Assembly: GCA_007922225.1 (NCBI GenBank)
Contig: ML679966.1
Coordinates: forward strand, 51,609,583 to 51,673,582
Length of the DNA stretch: 64,000 nt
DNA from: Emydura subglobosa
Taxonomy: Eukaryota > Chordata > Testudines > Chelidae
Reading direction: 5' to 3'
The notes beneath the pieces were generated by a model. It did no database searches and was not told the origin of the DNA. It was given only the letters and a program-made list of their open reading frames with translations. Of the stretch, positions 11,860 through 24,635 are shown piece after piece. The translations under genes and the position numbers were made by a program. Every line of letters starts with the position of its first letter. Within the stretch, counting starts at the first letter, position 1.

Positions 11860-12485
11860 CCTATTGAGCATCTTATTTTCCATCCTGTTTTTTATGCATC
11901 TTAATCTTTTGCTTGCTTTTCTGAATGCCACTGCATGTTGAGCAGAAGTCTTCATTCAGCTGTTTTCTATGATACCCAGGTCTTTTCCTTTGTTAGTTAG
12001 TTTACTACCCAGTAAACAGCATAAGTAGTACAAATTATTCCTTCTAATGGGCATTACCTTGCATTTGTCAGCATTCATCATGTTGCTTATTCACCTGACT
12101 TTGTTACATACCTCTTAAGTTTCTCTCAGTCTTCTTTAGTCTTGACTAACTGGAATAATTTTGTCTTCTGCAAGTTTCATACCCTTGCCTTCTTTTTTCA
12201 GATCATTAATAATATTAAACACCAGTCCTAGTATGAAACCTTGTAACCTGGTGCTAAACCTTCTCCCCTGAAGACAGCTGACCATTTATTCCTATTCTTT
12301 GCTGTGTGTCTTAGCCAGTTCCTGATCTATGACAGTATTTGGTTTCTCAACCCATGACTACTCAATTATTTACTTATTTTTAACAGTCTTGAGTGAGGGA
12401 CTTTGACAAAGACTTTTGTGAAAATCCAAGTAAAATAGGTCATCTGGTTCTCCTTTATCAACTGTTTTGACAGATTCAAAAATAC
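11860..12485 (-). mobile_element. Degraded CR1/L2-type LINE fragment
   Basis: On the minus strand the remnant encodes broken pieces of LINE reverse transcriptase. Around 11955-11900 it reads AQHAVAFRKASKRL, comparable with the AQCAAAVKKANR block of CR1/L2 elements. Upstream blocks at 12185-12470 correspond to the region before it, including the AFDK-type stretch near 12410-12440 (plus strand ACTTTGACAAAGACTTTTGT). Many stops and indels show that it is old. Confidence 0.6.
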
Positions 12486-15400
12486 ATTTTATAGATTAAG
12501 GATGCAACAAATGACTGATACAACCAAACCCCACAGAGTTCATATGCTCTGTTCGGCATTTGGTACAGACTCAGTCTATTCATATCTCCCCCTTACACAC
12601 TAATGTGCATCTTCACAGATGCCCCTTTTTCCAGAAGTTTCTCTAATTGTCTTTCATTTTCTGTTCCTGTCAAGTTAAAATCTGCACTTCCACAACTGTC
12701 CAAAACCAAACACACACACATACATCAAGTGACATTCTGACACTAGAGGAATCTTATAGCCTTGCTTGTAAAAACAAGATCCTCAAACCTTGTAATGTTC
12801 TGTTTATAGAATGCTAGCTGCAAGATGCTGATATGTTCTGTAATAAGATAGACGACAGTATACATCTGAAAATCAGCAACAGATGGTAATGTATTCTTTC
12901 AGAATTGTCTCTGCATATTTGTGAACCTGATTCTTATTCTGATTTGCTTTCAAGATTCATTTGAAAACCACTCTCCTGAATTTTATTAATTTAGTTTGCT
13001 TCAAGCATCTGCACAAACCTAGATATCTCAGAACTAATAAGGCTTATCAGAATATAAAGGCAGCAAGATACAGCACAAATGAAGTATATTCAGCTGGTTC
13101 TGTAAGATAAGTTACTATGTGCTTTGTCTCTGTGAAGCAAACACATTAAACCTGAAGAATGAGGCATGTGCAATTAAGACAGTTTAAGAAATAACACTGA
13201 AGTCCCTATTCTAAATGACTTATGCCCCACATAAGGTTGACTTTTGTTGCTATCTCATGGGAAACAAAGCAACACGAAATTAGCATTCAATAGTAAGGAA
13301 ATGGGGTGGGGGGGGTTGCTATGACAAAAGGAAAAATAAACCGGATACAAGAATGATAGCTACAAAGGCAATCTGATTCCCTGTGAGGGAACATTATAAT
13401 ATGGAAATCTCCCAAGACTCTGAGAATACTATTTGCCCTTTCCTGTGCAGACAGAGTCAAACTGTATTTTAACCACATTAATCAGAAAAGGCAAAACCAT
13501 GAATGTCAGTATAACCTGTACAGTAACACATCTTCCTCTCAGATATTCTGTTTATGCCAGTTGTATTGGAAAACTATTTTAAACATGTTTTAGAGAGTTT
13601 TAGAAGTAGTATGGTGCTATTTTTAAAAATCATTCCACCTGACCAGTTGCCTTAATACCATGAGTCCTCCTTTACAGGACTCCAAAGAAGACAAAACTGG
13701 TAAATAACTGTAGCAGTGGCTTACCTGTTCAGTAGCAAGTGTAGCTACTGCCTCAGTTTCCCCCCCTCTTTTGTAGATTAGTTTAGATCTCTGGCTAAAC
13801 TAAATATACTCCATCCCTTCTGCAGCAACAAGAGTTCAACAAAAGAAAAGTCCAGCAGAAGTCCTTTAAACTTCCATCTCTTGGTGGAGGGGCTCATAAA
13901 TCATCCTTCGGCCAGACAAATCTTCACTCTTCCTTCCCTGAAGAGAATCCCAATCAATCCTTTACTACTTGGCTTTTTCATAGTCTTTTGGTGAAAAACC
14001 ACAAATAGTGGGTTTCTTAAGAGGGTCACATGCTCTTTTAAGATCTTTCTCTACCTTTCCACCAAGCCTCTGGCTTTCTAGCTCACAACACCAACCTTTG
14101 TTCAGGGTACTTTCCCCAACTCTTTGATTGTTCTCTCTATAAGACTCTTCCCAGCTCTTCCAAAGCCCCTCCCAAGCACCATGTCTGGAGAGATTCAACA
14201 GCTTTCCCATTACCTTCGATTCTCTCTCTGAAATGGCACAATTGTGCATCTCTGCCCTCCTTCCCAGTATGCATTGCTTCCCAACCAATAGTTCCTCTGC
14301 TATAACAATTAACCCTCAGATTTTGGACTGAACCTGGAACAGGGCCAGATGTGGATCTTGAACATCGCTTAAAGAGCCAGTTCTCTATGAGATACCAATA
14401 CTTTTTAGAAATTTCTAAAAGTGCCTAGCCTTTCCTTTCATGATAATGTCCAACACTGAGGTGCTGAAGGTACTGACTTGACCCAAGATTTGTAGGAGTG
14501 TGCAATAGGACATTAGGACTCTAGCTGAACCAGCAGGATGGCAAGGTCATCACACTCTGAAAATCTTCCTATGCCTCATCGGAACCCCTGAAGAGCTTGT
14601 CTATGTAGCTATTTATATCACCATCACGTCTGAGGACATAACATGAATTTTAACATGCCCTTCTGACATTCCTTGCTTGGTACTGAATAACTTCTAAAAT
14701 ATGCTTTTCAATCTTCCCTCAATTAACATCATTTGAAATCTCTTGGATAAGCCATATTATAACTACAATACAATAAGAAAACCCATTTTCTGTGTCCTAT
14801 ATCTTTAAAATAGCTATCTGAAAACTTTTGAGTTGGTTCAAAAATTGCCCACTGGTTATACAGACCAAAATTTAAGATGAAAGGATGTAACTATATTTTA
14901 TTGGGGAAAAGGCAACACTGGGCTTACAATGGAAAGCAGAATGAAATGTTAACTATGGACCAGTTGTTGCTGCATAATATTTTAACCATTTCCCTTTAAA
15001 ATACACAGAATCTCAGAAAATACTGACTAGCTAGCTATAAGGCTACAAATGAAGAGGGTCTTTTTAGCGAGAGTGTAAGTAACTTTGTTCCTTTGACAGA
15101 GCTATTAGTAGGAAGCTCTTTCTGAAGCAGTCAATTACAGTGTTCAAATAATACAAACCAGCTTCCTCAGACTTTGACTGCTTCTGAGGTGGTATATTGA
15201 ATCAAGTCATCCAAGAGCTCATTATCCTGGTTATCTCTACACATGCTGACAATATAGCCTTAATAATTACCACAAACCTTTTTGTTTAAAAGAGTAAAGT
15301 CCAATGCTGAAAACCACATTCAAGATGCAATCGATCTTAATAGGTGACTCATATGCAGTAATGTAGATTTGCACTTATGAAAACTAGAGTCAGCTCCCAC

Positions 15401-18164
15401 CATATACTAAAGAAGTAACACAAATGGTCTATTTGTAAATGTTTATAAGACCCTTACTTAGGGTCTTAGCCAAGGAAAAGACATTTGTGCTCTTCCAAGA
15501 TGCATGAGTTCTGGAAAGTGACAGATTCCGGTTCTGTGGCTGACTAAACATATTGGAAAGTAAATTGGCCAAATGTGGAGGCCCCTGCAAAAAAAAAAAA
15601 AAAATCCTCTTTGGAGCCAAGAGCTTTTCAGAAGAGAAGAACTTAATCAATGGGTACTTCACTTCTCTGGACTCTCTGGCCCTTTGCTTACCTCACCTGT
15701 AAAGTTAGGCAAGCAGGAGATGATCCAAATCTATAATGTAGTAACCCACCTGCATGGCTGCTGGTGGAAAACCATGAGACTTGGCTAAATCAAACTTCTT
15801 CTTCAATTAAAAAAAAAAGTGAGAAAGAAGGAGTTAATGGTAGTAGGACTGACTAACGAAGGGGAGGGCAACAGGAAGTTCCTCCTTCCAAGGGCTGTAG
15901 GGCTGTGTTACTTGGGAACCATTCCCAGCCACTGCATCCATTAAAAATGGGGTTTTAGGACATTATAATTTTAAGATAAGCCTTTTTTATTATTACAACA
16001 TTAACTTTGTTTCATGTACCCATATGCTAGGTATTAACATGAGAAGACTCCATGTTTCTAAAACTAAATGGTCTCTTTATTAAGAGAACTATTTACAGAC
16101 ATGGCTGCTACATCCTAGCCATGTCCATACAAACTGACCATCTGGTGCCTTCTCCAAACTCTTCCCTCCATGTTCCATGCAGGTTTCTAGACGCACTGAT
16201 CTGGGTTCAGGGTTTTTGCTGGCAGGGTCAAAGTTCACTTGTTCTACACTAAATTAAACATTCTTTTACTGTTTGTTAGACAACACACAAAAGTTAAAGC
16301 ATTTAAAACTAAAAAAAAAAAAAAGAAAATATTAAAATAAATCATAAAGTCTCCCCCTTAGTCCCTCTCTTCCTATTTATATAAGTCTTAACTGGAAACT
16401 CTGTGTGACAGTCTCTCAAATGGCATCAAATATCTTTGTCAAGATGAAAAGTCAGTTCTGGGAGGCATGGTCTCAGGTCGTCAACTTCTATTATTACAAT
16501 GTGATCCCGTCTCCTACAATACATACATATGAATAGGGAGTAAAGAATAGCAAAAGAAAGAAAAATGAAGCTTTTGTCTCTGGGTTTTAGATCAGCTACT
16601 GGAAAAATAAAGGTACAGCACACAGCATTATTTTTAGCATGCCAAACTGATCACAGAAAAGTGTTGCTAGGTTAGATTTGACCTGTCTGGTTAAGCCAGA
16701 TTCAGTAAGCAAAGCAAAAGATAGAAAGATAAAAAGAGACATAAGAGAAATAAAATGAGGTTGGGAATAGACACATCAGGCAGGGAAGTGGCAAGAATTT
16801 TAGATTTACTTCTCAGGGTACAACCACAAAGATAATAATGTCATCTGGGTCTCTCTCCTTGTCATTTCTGGTCAGAACAACTTTTTTGGATAAGGATGAA
16901 GAAAGCTCAATGACGTTATGGTACATGGTTATGTCTTTGTATGTAGTGGGGACAGTTGTGATCATGAAGCTGATGAACTCCAAAAGCATTGACAACTTCA
17001 ATCTAATGAAAGTGAGCAATCAAACCAAAGTATCCAGTTGTCCCATGCATGCAAACCTCCTCTCATTTTAATTATACTTTGTTTTGTTGCTACAACTTTT
17101 ACCTCACTATGAGTCTTGAAAACCCTTAAATCAACAGTTCTTCAACTTCAAATTATTCTATGATTCTGTTCTATGCTTTTTTCAACAATAATTTTACATA
17201 ACATGTTTATTAAGTTAAAATTACCTTCCCCCTTTCACTTTCTTTCGACAATTCAGGACTTCAACACAAGGTAGGTAGAGTTCAAACTCAGCTGCAGAGA
17301 GGGATAAATGTACACTTTTTTACTTGATTGCTATTCTTTTGTGGAATCTTTGGGCCATTTTTGGTTCCTGTTTTTTTCTTTTGTGTCTGACAAATTCACC
17401 TCTTCCGCCAAATGCCCTGTGCCTCTTCATTGAGCACGTTTAGTGGAGTCCTATCTGACGTTCCCAAGAGACCTCATGGTGATTCAGGCAATTCAGCTGG
17501 GCAAAAGCAGAGATTTTGTTCTTGGCAATGGAATGGCTGCTTAACAGCTGGGGACTGCATAGCACAACAGGCTGGTAAAGATTCCAGGGAAGCAAAATTT
17601 AAATGGATCGGTCACTAACAGGAATATTATAGTTTCGTGTTTTAGAAACAGGGCTGGCATGCCAGTGGAAATGACAGTACTTATGAGAAAGACAGAGACA
17701 TATATGGCTAATGAACCTGCATGCTTCTATCATATAGATTTTTTTCAATTTATATTTTACACTGTTAAATTATCAACAAAATACTATTTCTGCTCCCAAT
17801 TTCTCCAGATGTTATTAAGCAGATGTTTTTATCCCCTGGCTGCAAAGGAGTACAATGCTTTTATTATTTTTGCCATTTCACCTTCGTAAACCATTTCTTC
17901 TCCTTTCTGCGTACCTCACTCTCTGCACATACGCCAGCCTGACCCCAATGCATGCACTTTGGTTTTGTCAATATTAAACTATTGTATCATATCTGGGTCC
18001 CGTAATCAGTTCCTGTTGCTCTATTTGCAATCTGAACATTTTCCAGGATGCTGACAGTCACATACAGGACCTCTTTTATGCACATTGTGTATCTTATTTA
18101 TTACAACAGGCTTTTTCTCTCAGTGACTTTTTATCCTAGATCCTAGTTTTAACTTTATTGTATC

Positions 18165-18360
18165 AATAGAGTGTCAATCACCATGGGACAGAGGCACTCC
18201 TTCCCTCAGGGATTCTCTGTAGCTGTGAAATCAGTGCCTTGGCATAGTGTTGGAAGCCACAGTGCAGAGTGAGAGATGCGGTATTTCAGATGTGAGATAA
18301 AACAGAGGACCGGATTGTTAGGTTCATTAAAAATCTCATGGCACTTTTTTTGGCAAGAAA
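18165..18360 (+). repeat. Possible ancient vertebrate SINE/LINE-derived core
   Basis: The stretch GCGGTATTTCAGATGTGAGA followed by TAAAACAGAGGACC, GGTTCATTAAAAATCTCATG and GCACTTTTT resembles an anciently conserved vertebrate retroposon core (usual form GGATGAGACGTTAAACCGAG...CATTAAAGATCCCATGGCAC). It is a diverged remnant. The recognition is from memory and the family name is left open. Confidence 0.4.
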
Positions 18361-18784
18361 ACAGATATTAATTCCTCTCTCTCCTGACCAAACTTCAGCT
18401 TGGATACTTGCCTTCTACCTACCTACTTTTTCCTCAACTGAAGTTATTCTTTATTTCCCAGTCTGTGGTGCTGCTGCAAATGGAAATGGTTGCATTTCAT
18501 TGAAATGGAATTAGTGACATACGTCAGTTGCATTACTGGAGGAGTAAGGAGCTAGAAACTCAAGCTGCTTTCTGTAGGCTGGTGAAAGTCTCTTTACCAC
18601 CCGAATTTACTGCCTCTGCACACTGCTATTCATATCCTCTTTGTCCTTTTTATTCACCCTCCGTTGCAAGTTGTCACCATATCTTGCAATGAAAATCATG
18701 CAAGCACTGCAGAGTGCATCCAAAGTTTGGACACAGACTGTTATTTACTCCCTCTACTCCCCATGCCACAAAGCACTGTGACAA

Positions 18785-18965
18785 CTTAGCCACACCTCCT
18801 TAAAATAGGCAAATATTATGATGCCCATTTTACAGAAGGGTATATTGAATCACACTGAGGTTAAATGAACCACAGGTCACACAGCACGGGAGTGTTGGTG
18901 CTAGGAACAGAGCCCAAGAATCCACACTCGCAATACATTTCTCTAGCTACTAGACAACATTACTT
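18785..18965 (-). mobile_element. MIR/CORE-type tRNA-derived SINE fragment
   Basis: The plus strand reads ATGATGCCCATTTTACAGAA, GAGGTTAAATGAACCACAGG, TCACACAGCACGGGAG and AGCCCAAGAATCCACACTCG. This is the antisense of the usual MIR/CORE-SINE body (CTGTAAAATGGG, GGGCAAGTCACTTAACCTC). It is old and truncated. Confidence 0.65.
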
Positions 18966-21906
18966 TGATAATCCATCAAATAAATCCTGAAAAGTAGTTA
19001 CTGCCATTGCAAACTAGTTATTTGCCTGGATATTATACAGGTATCTATTATATAGGTAACTAGTTTCTTTTCAAATGGTTAATAGACCACAAACTACCGG
19101 CTTATTCCTTTCTTTTTCCTCAAAACAAAACATTTTTGTTAGATTGAAGAAAGCATACAAAACTACTGGGATTTTGATTATTTTGTTTTTCTTGTATTCA
19201 AAAATTATCATACAGATTTTTATTTAAGCTTCTTTCTTAAAACGACTGGCTCCTGGGTTGAGACCTTGATTCAGCCGTTAAGTAATTTTGACCATGAATT
19301 TATAAAATTGTCTAAATAAGCACTGTTATAATGGAAACTCAGAACTTCAGAGGGGAAAGTGCATTGTTGTGATATATAGAACTGTGTTACTACAAGAGGA
19401 TAATGCCCCAAATGACCTGCTGATGCTAAGTTGATATTTCTGTCATTTACAGTGATTGCTGGATCACAGTTGACGTCTACGGCTGCTTGATGTGCTAAAG
19501 GACTGAGTGATGGCAAAACTGTGCTGCCACCTTACACAGGAGCTGCATCTCTTTTGTGAAGAAGGCTTTAAAACAATACAAAAGGAACCATCTGTCAGTT
19601 TGCAATCTGGTCACTAGATAATGTAACTTTGAGGATTTGCTTTGACTAACTGATTCTATTTTGTCTTATAACCTGGCTGGAAACTGTGAATGCAAAAATG
19701 TTGGAGTGCTGTATTCAGCAAACCCCAAACATTGCTCACAGCTGGAAAAAAATCATCACTCCTAAACTATGCAGTTGGGAATCACAGCACAAAATGGTAT
19801 GCCTACACCATCTTGTTCTATAGAAAAAGCCAGAGAAAAAGGCCGATTAAGTAGTTCAGGTGGGAATCTGAACCTACCTTAATCACTTGAATTCCTGCCT
19901 CTTAAACTGAACCCAAACACCTACAAATTCCAATTCAGTAACAATGTAATGAGGCAAATGTCATCATGCTGTGCCTGCTGAGTCAGAGGATCTCTGGGCT
20001 CTGGGATCCCTCCCAAGTCCTGGAATCCAGGGCGGAATTCAAGTTAAGGTTAGGATTCATCACATTTTTGAGTTAACATCTAACTAGACCTTCATTGGGT
20101 TTGCCAATCCCTAGTTCAGAAAGACGTATACTAGTCTAATGCTATAGAGAAAGTGATAGAAGTCTGATTTAAAAACCTTTGCAAATGAAAAATATTGATG
20201 TAGACATATATTGAAATTCTAAGGTCATCTCTATATCCCCCATGGAACAGTGGGTTGTTATTGATAGAACTCTTATGTTGTTTATAGAATCATAACAAGT
20301 AAAATCTGTTAATAGGGAGTTAGCAAAACCTGTCTGATAAACTGTAATGTACCTATAAAAATTGCTGATCTTATTTGAAAAAAATCTATTTTTACCAGAT
20401 ACCTGGCTAGGAGATGATGGCTTAGCTAGAGTGCATAAAAACAGAGAGACATTCATGAATACCAAAGCAGTTAAAATAATATAGCAAAAGAATCCAGAAC
20501 TTATACACCAAAGCAGTGTCTTGTATGAGGTTTTAAGACTTTTGCTGAAAATTATTTCATATAAAATAGTCGGAAAAAATAGTTATTAGTAGCTGTGATT
20601 TTTTGGTAAGATTGTAGGGATTTGGAATGAATGATAAATATGCTGTGCTTCCTTAGGATGTGGAATCTCTGTTAACATCTGTACACCCATTAATCTTGCT
20701 CTATGTGCAATTACCTGTACATTACAGGCATTGACTGTGTTAGCAGGCAACAATGTTCTGAGACATCTACAAAAATGTCTTTTTGCTTTAGTAGTCCTCT
20801 CATTTTGTTTATCAGAGTCCGCTTTATAAATCTGGTATTTATTTTTCCAGTTTGTTTTGCTCTTTTTCTGTGCACTGAATGGTTTCACTGGCAAAATATT
20901 TTTACATGGACATTTTCTAGTTTATAGACCATGATTCAGGGGTGCCATTTCAGGTTTTGGTGGGGTGGGGGCAACTTTAACTGTGATTCCAGGGGCTACA
21001 CTGCAGACACAAGCAGATTTAAAAAATAACCACACACCACCACTACCCTGCAGGCTAACTATTTTAAACCTTATCCATTTAAACCTTATCCTTAAACTGC
21101 ATCCATTTGAATGATGCACATGAACAATATTTTATCACACCCTAACTCAAGATTGCTTCATACTACCCCACAACTGAAATACTTTTCATAGCAGCAGGCT
21201 TTGTATTTTTACTTTTCCAGTGCACAAATGACTGAAATTCTACTAAATTTAGAATTTCAATCAATGAACCTCAGGGTTTATATTAAGGAGGTCAAAATAG
21301 ATTGTTCAAAATCTTGTATATGTAACATATAAACTAAAAATGAAATAAAATTCATATTCCGTTCTCATTTACACAACTCCAAATTCAGAATAATGGTTGA
21401 AACTCATGCAATAACTCCACTGCTAAGGATATCAGAATTTGCCTCTGTGTTTGTTAGCTGCAGTTCCTGTTGGAAGCTATCTCACTATATTGAAGAATTC
21501 GCTCAGCACAACTTACAGTAAGTACTGAAGTGTACCTAATTACTCAAACTTATTTCATGATGTTTCTTTGTAAAACTTCTGTAAAGTAAAGATTGGAATA
21601 AACATTTCCTCCCAGTAACATTAGACCTTTGAGTAGGACCATTTGCAACGAATTAACTGTGGTAAAAGGTATGGAGATCATCCACAACAGAACCCTTTCA
21701 CGGTGGGAGGAAGGGGGAAACAAGCCATTTTACAAGGGGGTTCCTGGATATAAAATTGAACTGGGGACTAGATCCTTAAACACATACATCACAAATAACT
21801 ATTATCCAATACTTCTGCATAGGTACTAGAAGGGGCATTCTGGAGGTAGTTCTTCCTCTTTCTATTGTAATCCTGGAGATGAAACTAGAAGCTGAGGAGA
21901 TCTGAA

Positions 21907-21972
21907 AAGAAACCAGTGGTGCTAGTTTTTATAGTTTTTAAGAAACCAGTGGTGCTAATTTTTATAGTTGGG
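21907..21972 (+). repeat. Two-copy tandem duplication, 33-base unit
   Basis: The unit beginning AAGAAACCAGTGGTGCTAGT and ending TTTATAGTTTTT occurs twice head to tail. The second copy differs by a G-to-A change and at its last few bases. It looks like a local replication-slippage duplication. Confidence 0.85.
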
Positions 21973-22924
21973 GTGCGGACAGAGCCATTGAACCAAACTG
22001 TAAACCTTGTATATAATGGAAACCACTTCAAGCCAGGGGTTGTGGCAGGTCCCCCCCCTGTAGATCCAGCACCTACAAAAGAAACCCCTCTGGATAATTC
22101 AGAACTACGCCACTGTCTGGCTGCTGAGAATCATTTACCCTCTCTGATCTTTACCTTTTCATTTCTTTAGGGCACTGTCCTAGGCATTTTAGAAATAATG
22201 CTACATCAAAGCACTGGCTTTTACTGACATGCTGATTACATGGCAGGCAGCAATATACTTTAATTGTGAAAGGTTAGAAAACTTCTCAAAAATATATGAA
22301 CTCAGCAAAGATGACATAGATCCATTTGGCAGATAAGGATCTGAAAGCATTTGATCAAACCCTTTTTTGGGGGAAAGGGAGGGAAGAAGGGGAGTTTGCA
22401 ATTGGCAGCCTGGATGATGAAGGAGATGCAGGATTGAGGGACCAGCAATCCATCCCTCTCCCTGTCCCAGAAAAATTCAGTGAAGTAGCTGCTTGGGGCG
22501 GTGTGTGCCAATGAGGCAGGGAAGCCCCAGTCAAGGGGCTGTGGACTTCAAAGGAATCGCTGGCTGACTGACAGCACAGGGGAGGGATTGTGTGACTCCA
22601 CACACAGCTCTACCTGCCTGTCTTAAAGGACAAGTGCTCCTGTATGCCAGAGCTCATCCGCATGGAGTGAGCTGGAGCCAGGCTTGGGTATGAAACTCGG
22701 ATCTGGGAGGGCGGGGGCGGCAGCCCCCCCTCCCCCCATGGCACCCCTTTTTAGGCCTTGCAGGGCTTGATTGATACTGTAAGAATGTGTGAAATCTGAT
22801 CTTGAGAAAGAAACAAATGATACCGTGATACATACTTAAGGTGTAGATTATGATACACTAGTGATCATTTACAGTCCTTACTGCCCTGAATGGATGGGAT
22901 TTTTCTCATGTCAGTTTTTGGATT

Positions 22925-24610
22925 TAAGAACATAAGATTGGACTGCTAATTTCACTGGATGACCCCTTGTGTTATTTACCCCTTGTGTAATGTGACAGGA
23001 TAAATAACATATCCCAATTCACTTTCTCCACACCATTCATGATTTTATAGACTTCTCTCATGATCCACTTAGTCATCTCTTTTCTAAAGTGAAAAATCCC
23101 AGTCTTTTTAATCTCTCTCCTCATATGAAAGTTGTTCCACACCTCTAATCATTTCTGTTGCCCTTCTCCGTACTTTTCCCAGTTCCAATATACCTTTTTT
23201 GAGATGGGGCAACTAGAACTACATGCAGTATTCAAAGTATGGGAGCACCATGGATTTATATAGTGGTATTAGGATATTTTCTGTTTTATTATCTATCCCT
23301 TTCCTAATGGCTCCTATCATTCTGTTAGCTTTTTTGACTGCTGCTGCATATTGAGCAGCTGTTTTCAGACAACTATCCAAGATGATTCCAAGATCTCTTT
23401 CTTGAGTAGTAACAGCTAATTTAGACCCCATCGTTTTGTATGTATAGTTGGGATTATGGTTTTCAATGTGCATTTCTTTGCACTTAACACTGAATTTCAT
23501 CTGCCATTTTGTTGCCCAATCACCAGGTTTTGTGGGATCCTTTGTAACTCTGCGCAGTCTGCTTTGGACTTAACTATCTTGAGTAATTTAGTATTGTCTT
23601 AGAGAGGTAGCCGTGTTAGTCTGTATACAGAAAAACAGCGAGAGTCCTGAAGCACCTTAAAGACTAACAAATTTCTGTGGACATAAGCTTTCATGGGCTG
23701 CAACCCTGGTCATCAGATGCATGAAGTGGAAACCACAGATAGGAGGTATATACATATACATCCAAGGGTGAGAAACAACAAAAAAAACTTCAAAAACAGA
23801 CTTCAACGAGAAACTGCAGAGCTGGAACTCATATGCAAACTTGACACAATCAGACTGGGTCGGACTAAAGACTTGGAATGGTTATCTCATTACAAGAAGT
23901 AATTGTCACTGTTCACACATTCTCACCTTCTAATCAATGGCTGTGAATAGGCCTCATCTACCCTAACTGAATTGACTTTGTTAGCACTTGCCCTCCCCAA
24001 TGCTATGTTTCTCACCTGTGGATGTATATATATACACATCTTATCTGTGGTTTTCACTTCATGCATCTGACAAAGTTGGTTGCAGCCCATGAAAGCTTAT
24101 GCCCGCAGAAATTTGTTAGTCTTTAAGGTGCTACAGGACTCTCTTTTGTTAGTACTGCCTGCACACTTTGCCACCTTACTGTTTACCTCCCTTTCCAGAT
24201 CATTTATGAATATGTTGAACAACGCAGGGCCTAGTACAGATCCTTCGGGGACCCTGCTACTTATCTCTTTCCACTGTGAAAACTGGTCATGTATTCCTAC
24301 CTTTTGTTTCCTATCTTTTAACTAGTTACCAATCTATGAGAGTACCTTCCCTCTTATCCCATGACTGCTTACTTTGCTTAAGAGCCTTTTGGTGTTGCAC
24401 CTTGTCAAAGGCTTTTTGAAAGTCCAAGTACATTATATTGACTTGTTGACCTCCTCAAAGAATTCTAACAGATTGATGAGGCATGATTTCCCTTTACAAA
24501 AGCTGTATTGACTCTTCCCCAACAGATTGTATTCATCTAGGTCTCTGGTAAGTCCGTTGTTTACCATAATTTCAATCAAATGTCAGTAGTAGTAGTGCAT
24601 AGAAAAACAC
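22925..24610 (-). mobile_element. CR1/L2-type LINE fragment, split by a Penelope-like element
   Basis: On the minus strand, from 24610 down, pieces of LINE reverse transcriptase appear in order: a FFEEVNKSIYLDFQKAFDK-type stretch near 24400-24470, WKEISSRVPEGSVLGPALF near 24280-24210 and NIFINDLEREVNSKVAK just below it. The order then jumps across the inserted element. It resumes with GSKLAVTTQERDLGIILDS, QYAAAVKKANRMIGAIRKG, NILIPLYKSMVLPYFEYC (23500-23219) and a 3' region to about 22925. The copy has several frame breaks. The two halves are colinear and separated exactly by the insertion at 23600-24148. Confidence 0.85.
23600..24148 (+). mobile_element. Penelope-like element, 5'-truncated, with inverted terminal copy
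   Basis: The right end (24060-24148) carries the Penelope-like terminus: ATGCATCTGACAAAG, CCCATGAAAGCTTATGCCCG and TTGTTAGTCTTTAAGGTGCT. The left end (23602-23777) is the same terminus inverted, extended by the true end GAGAGGTAGCCGTGTTAGTC. Arms of about 140 aligned bases enclose a 228-base spacer, which encodes the C-terminal tail after the GIY-YIG domain (LQRETAELELICKLDTIRLG, DLEWLSHYKK). Twelve-base flanks TTAGTATTGTCT (23588-23599) and TTAGTACTGCCT (24149-24160) match at ten positions and look like a target duplication in the host LINE. Inverted partial termini are a known Penelope feature. Confidence 0.85.
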
Positions 24611-24635
24611 TACTACTGATATGTCTTAACAATAA

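Noticed and set aside
20586..20894. 102-residue minus-strand frame
   Set aside because: A/T-rich intronic sequence with no family signature; its basic start could mimic a nuclear protein but nothing supports it.
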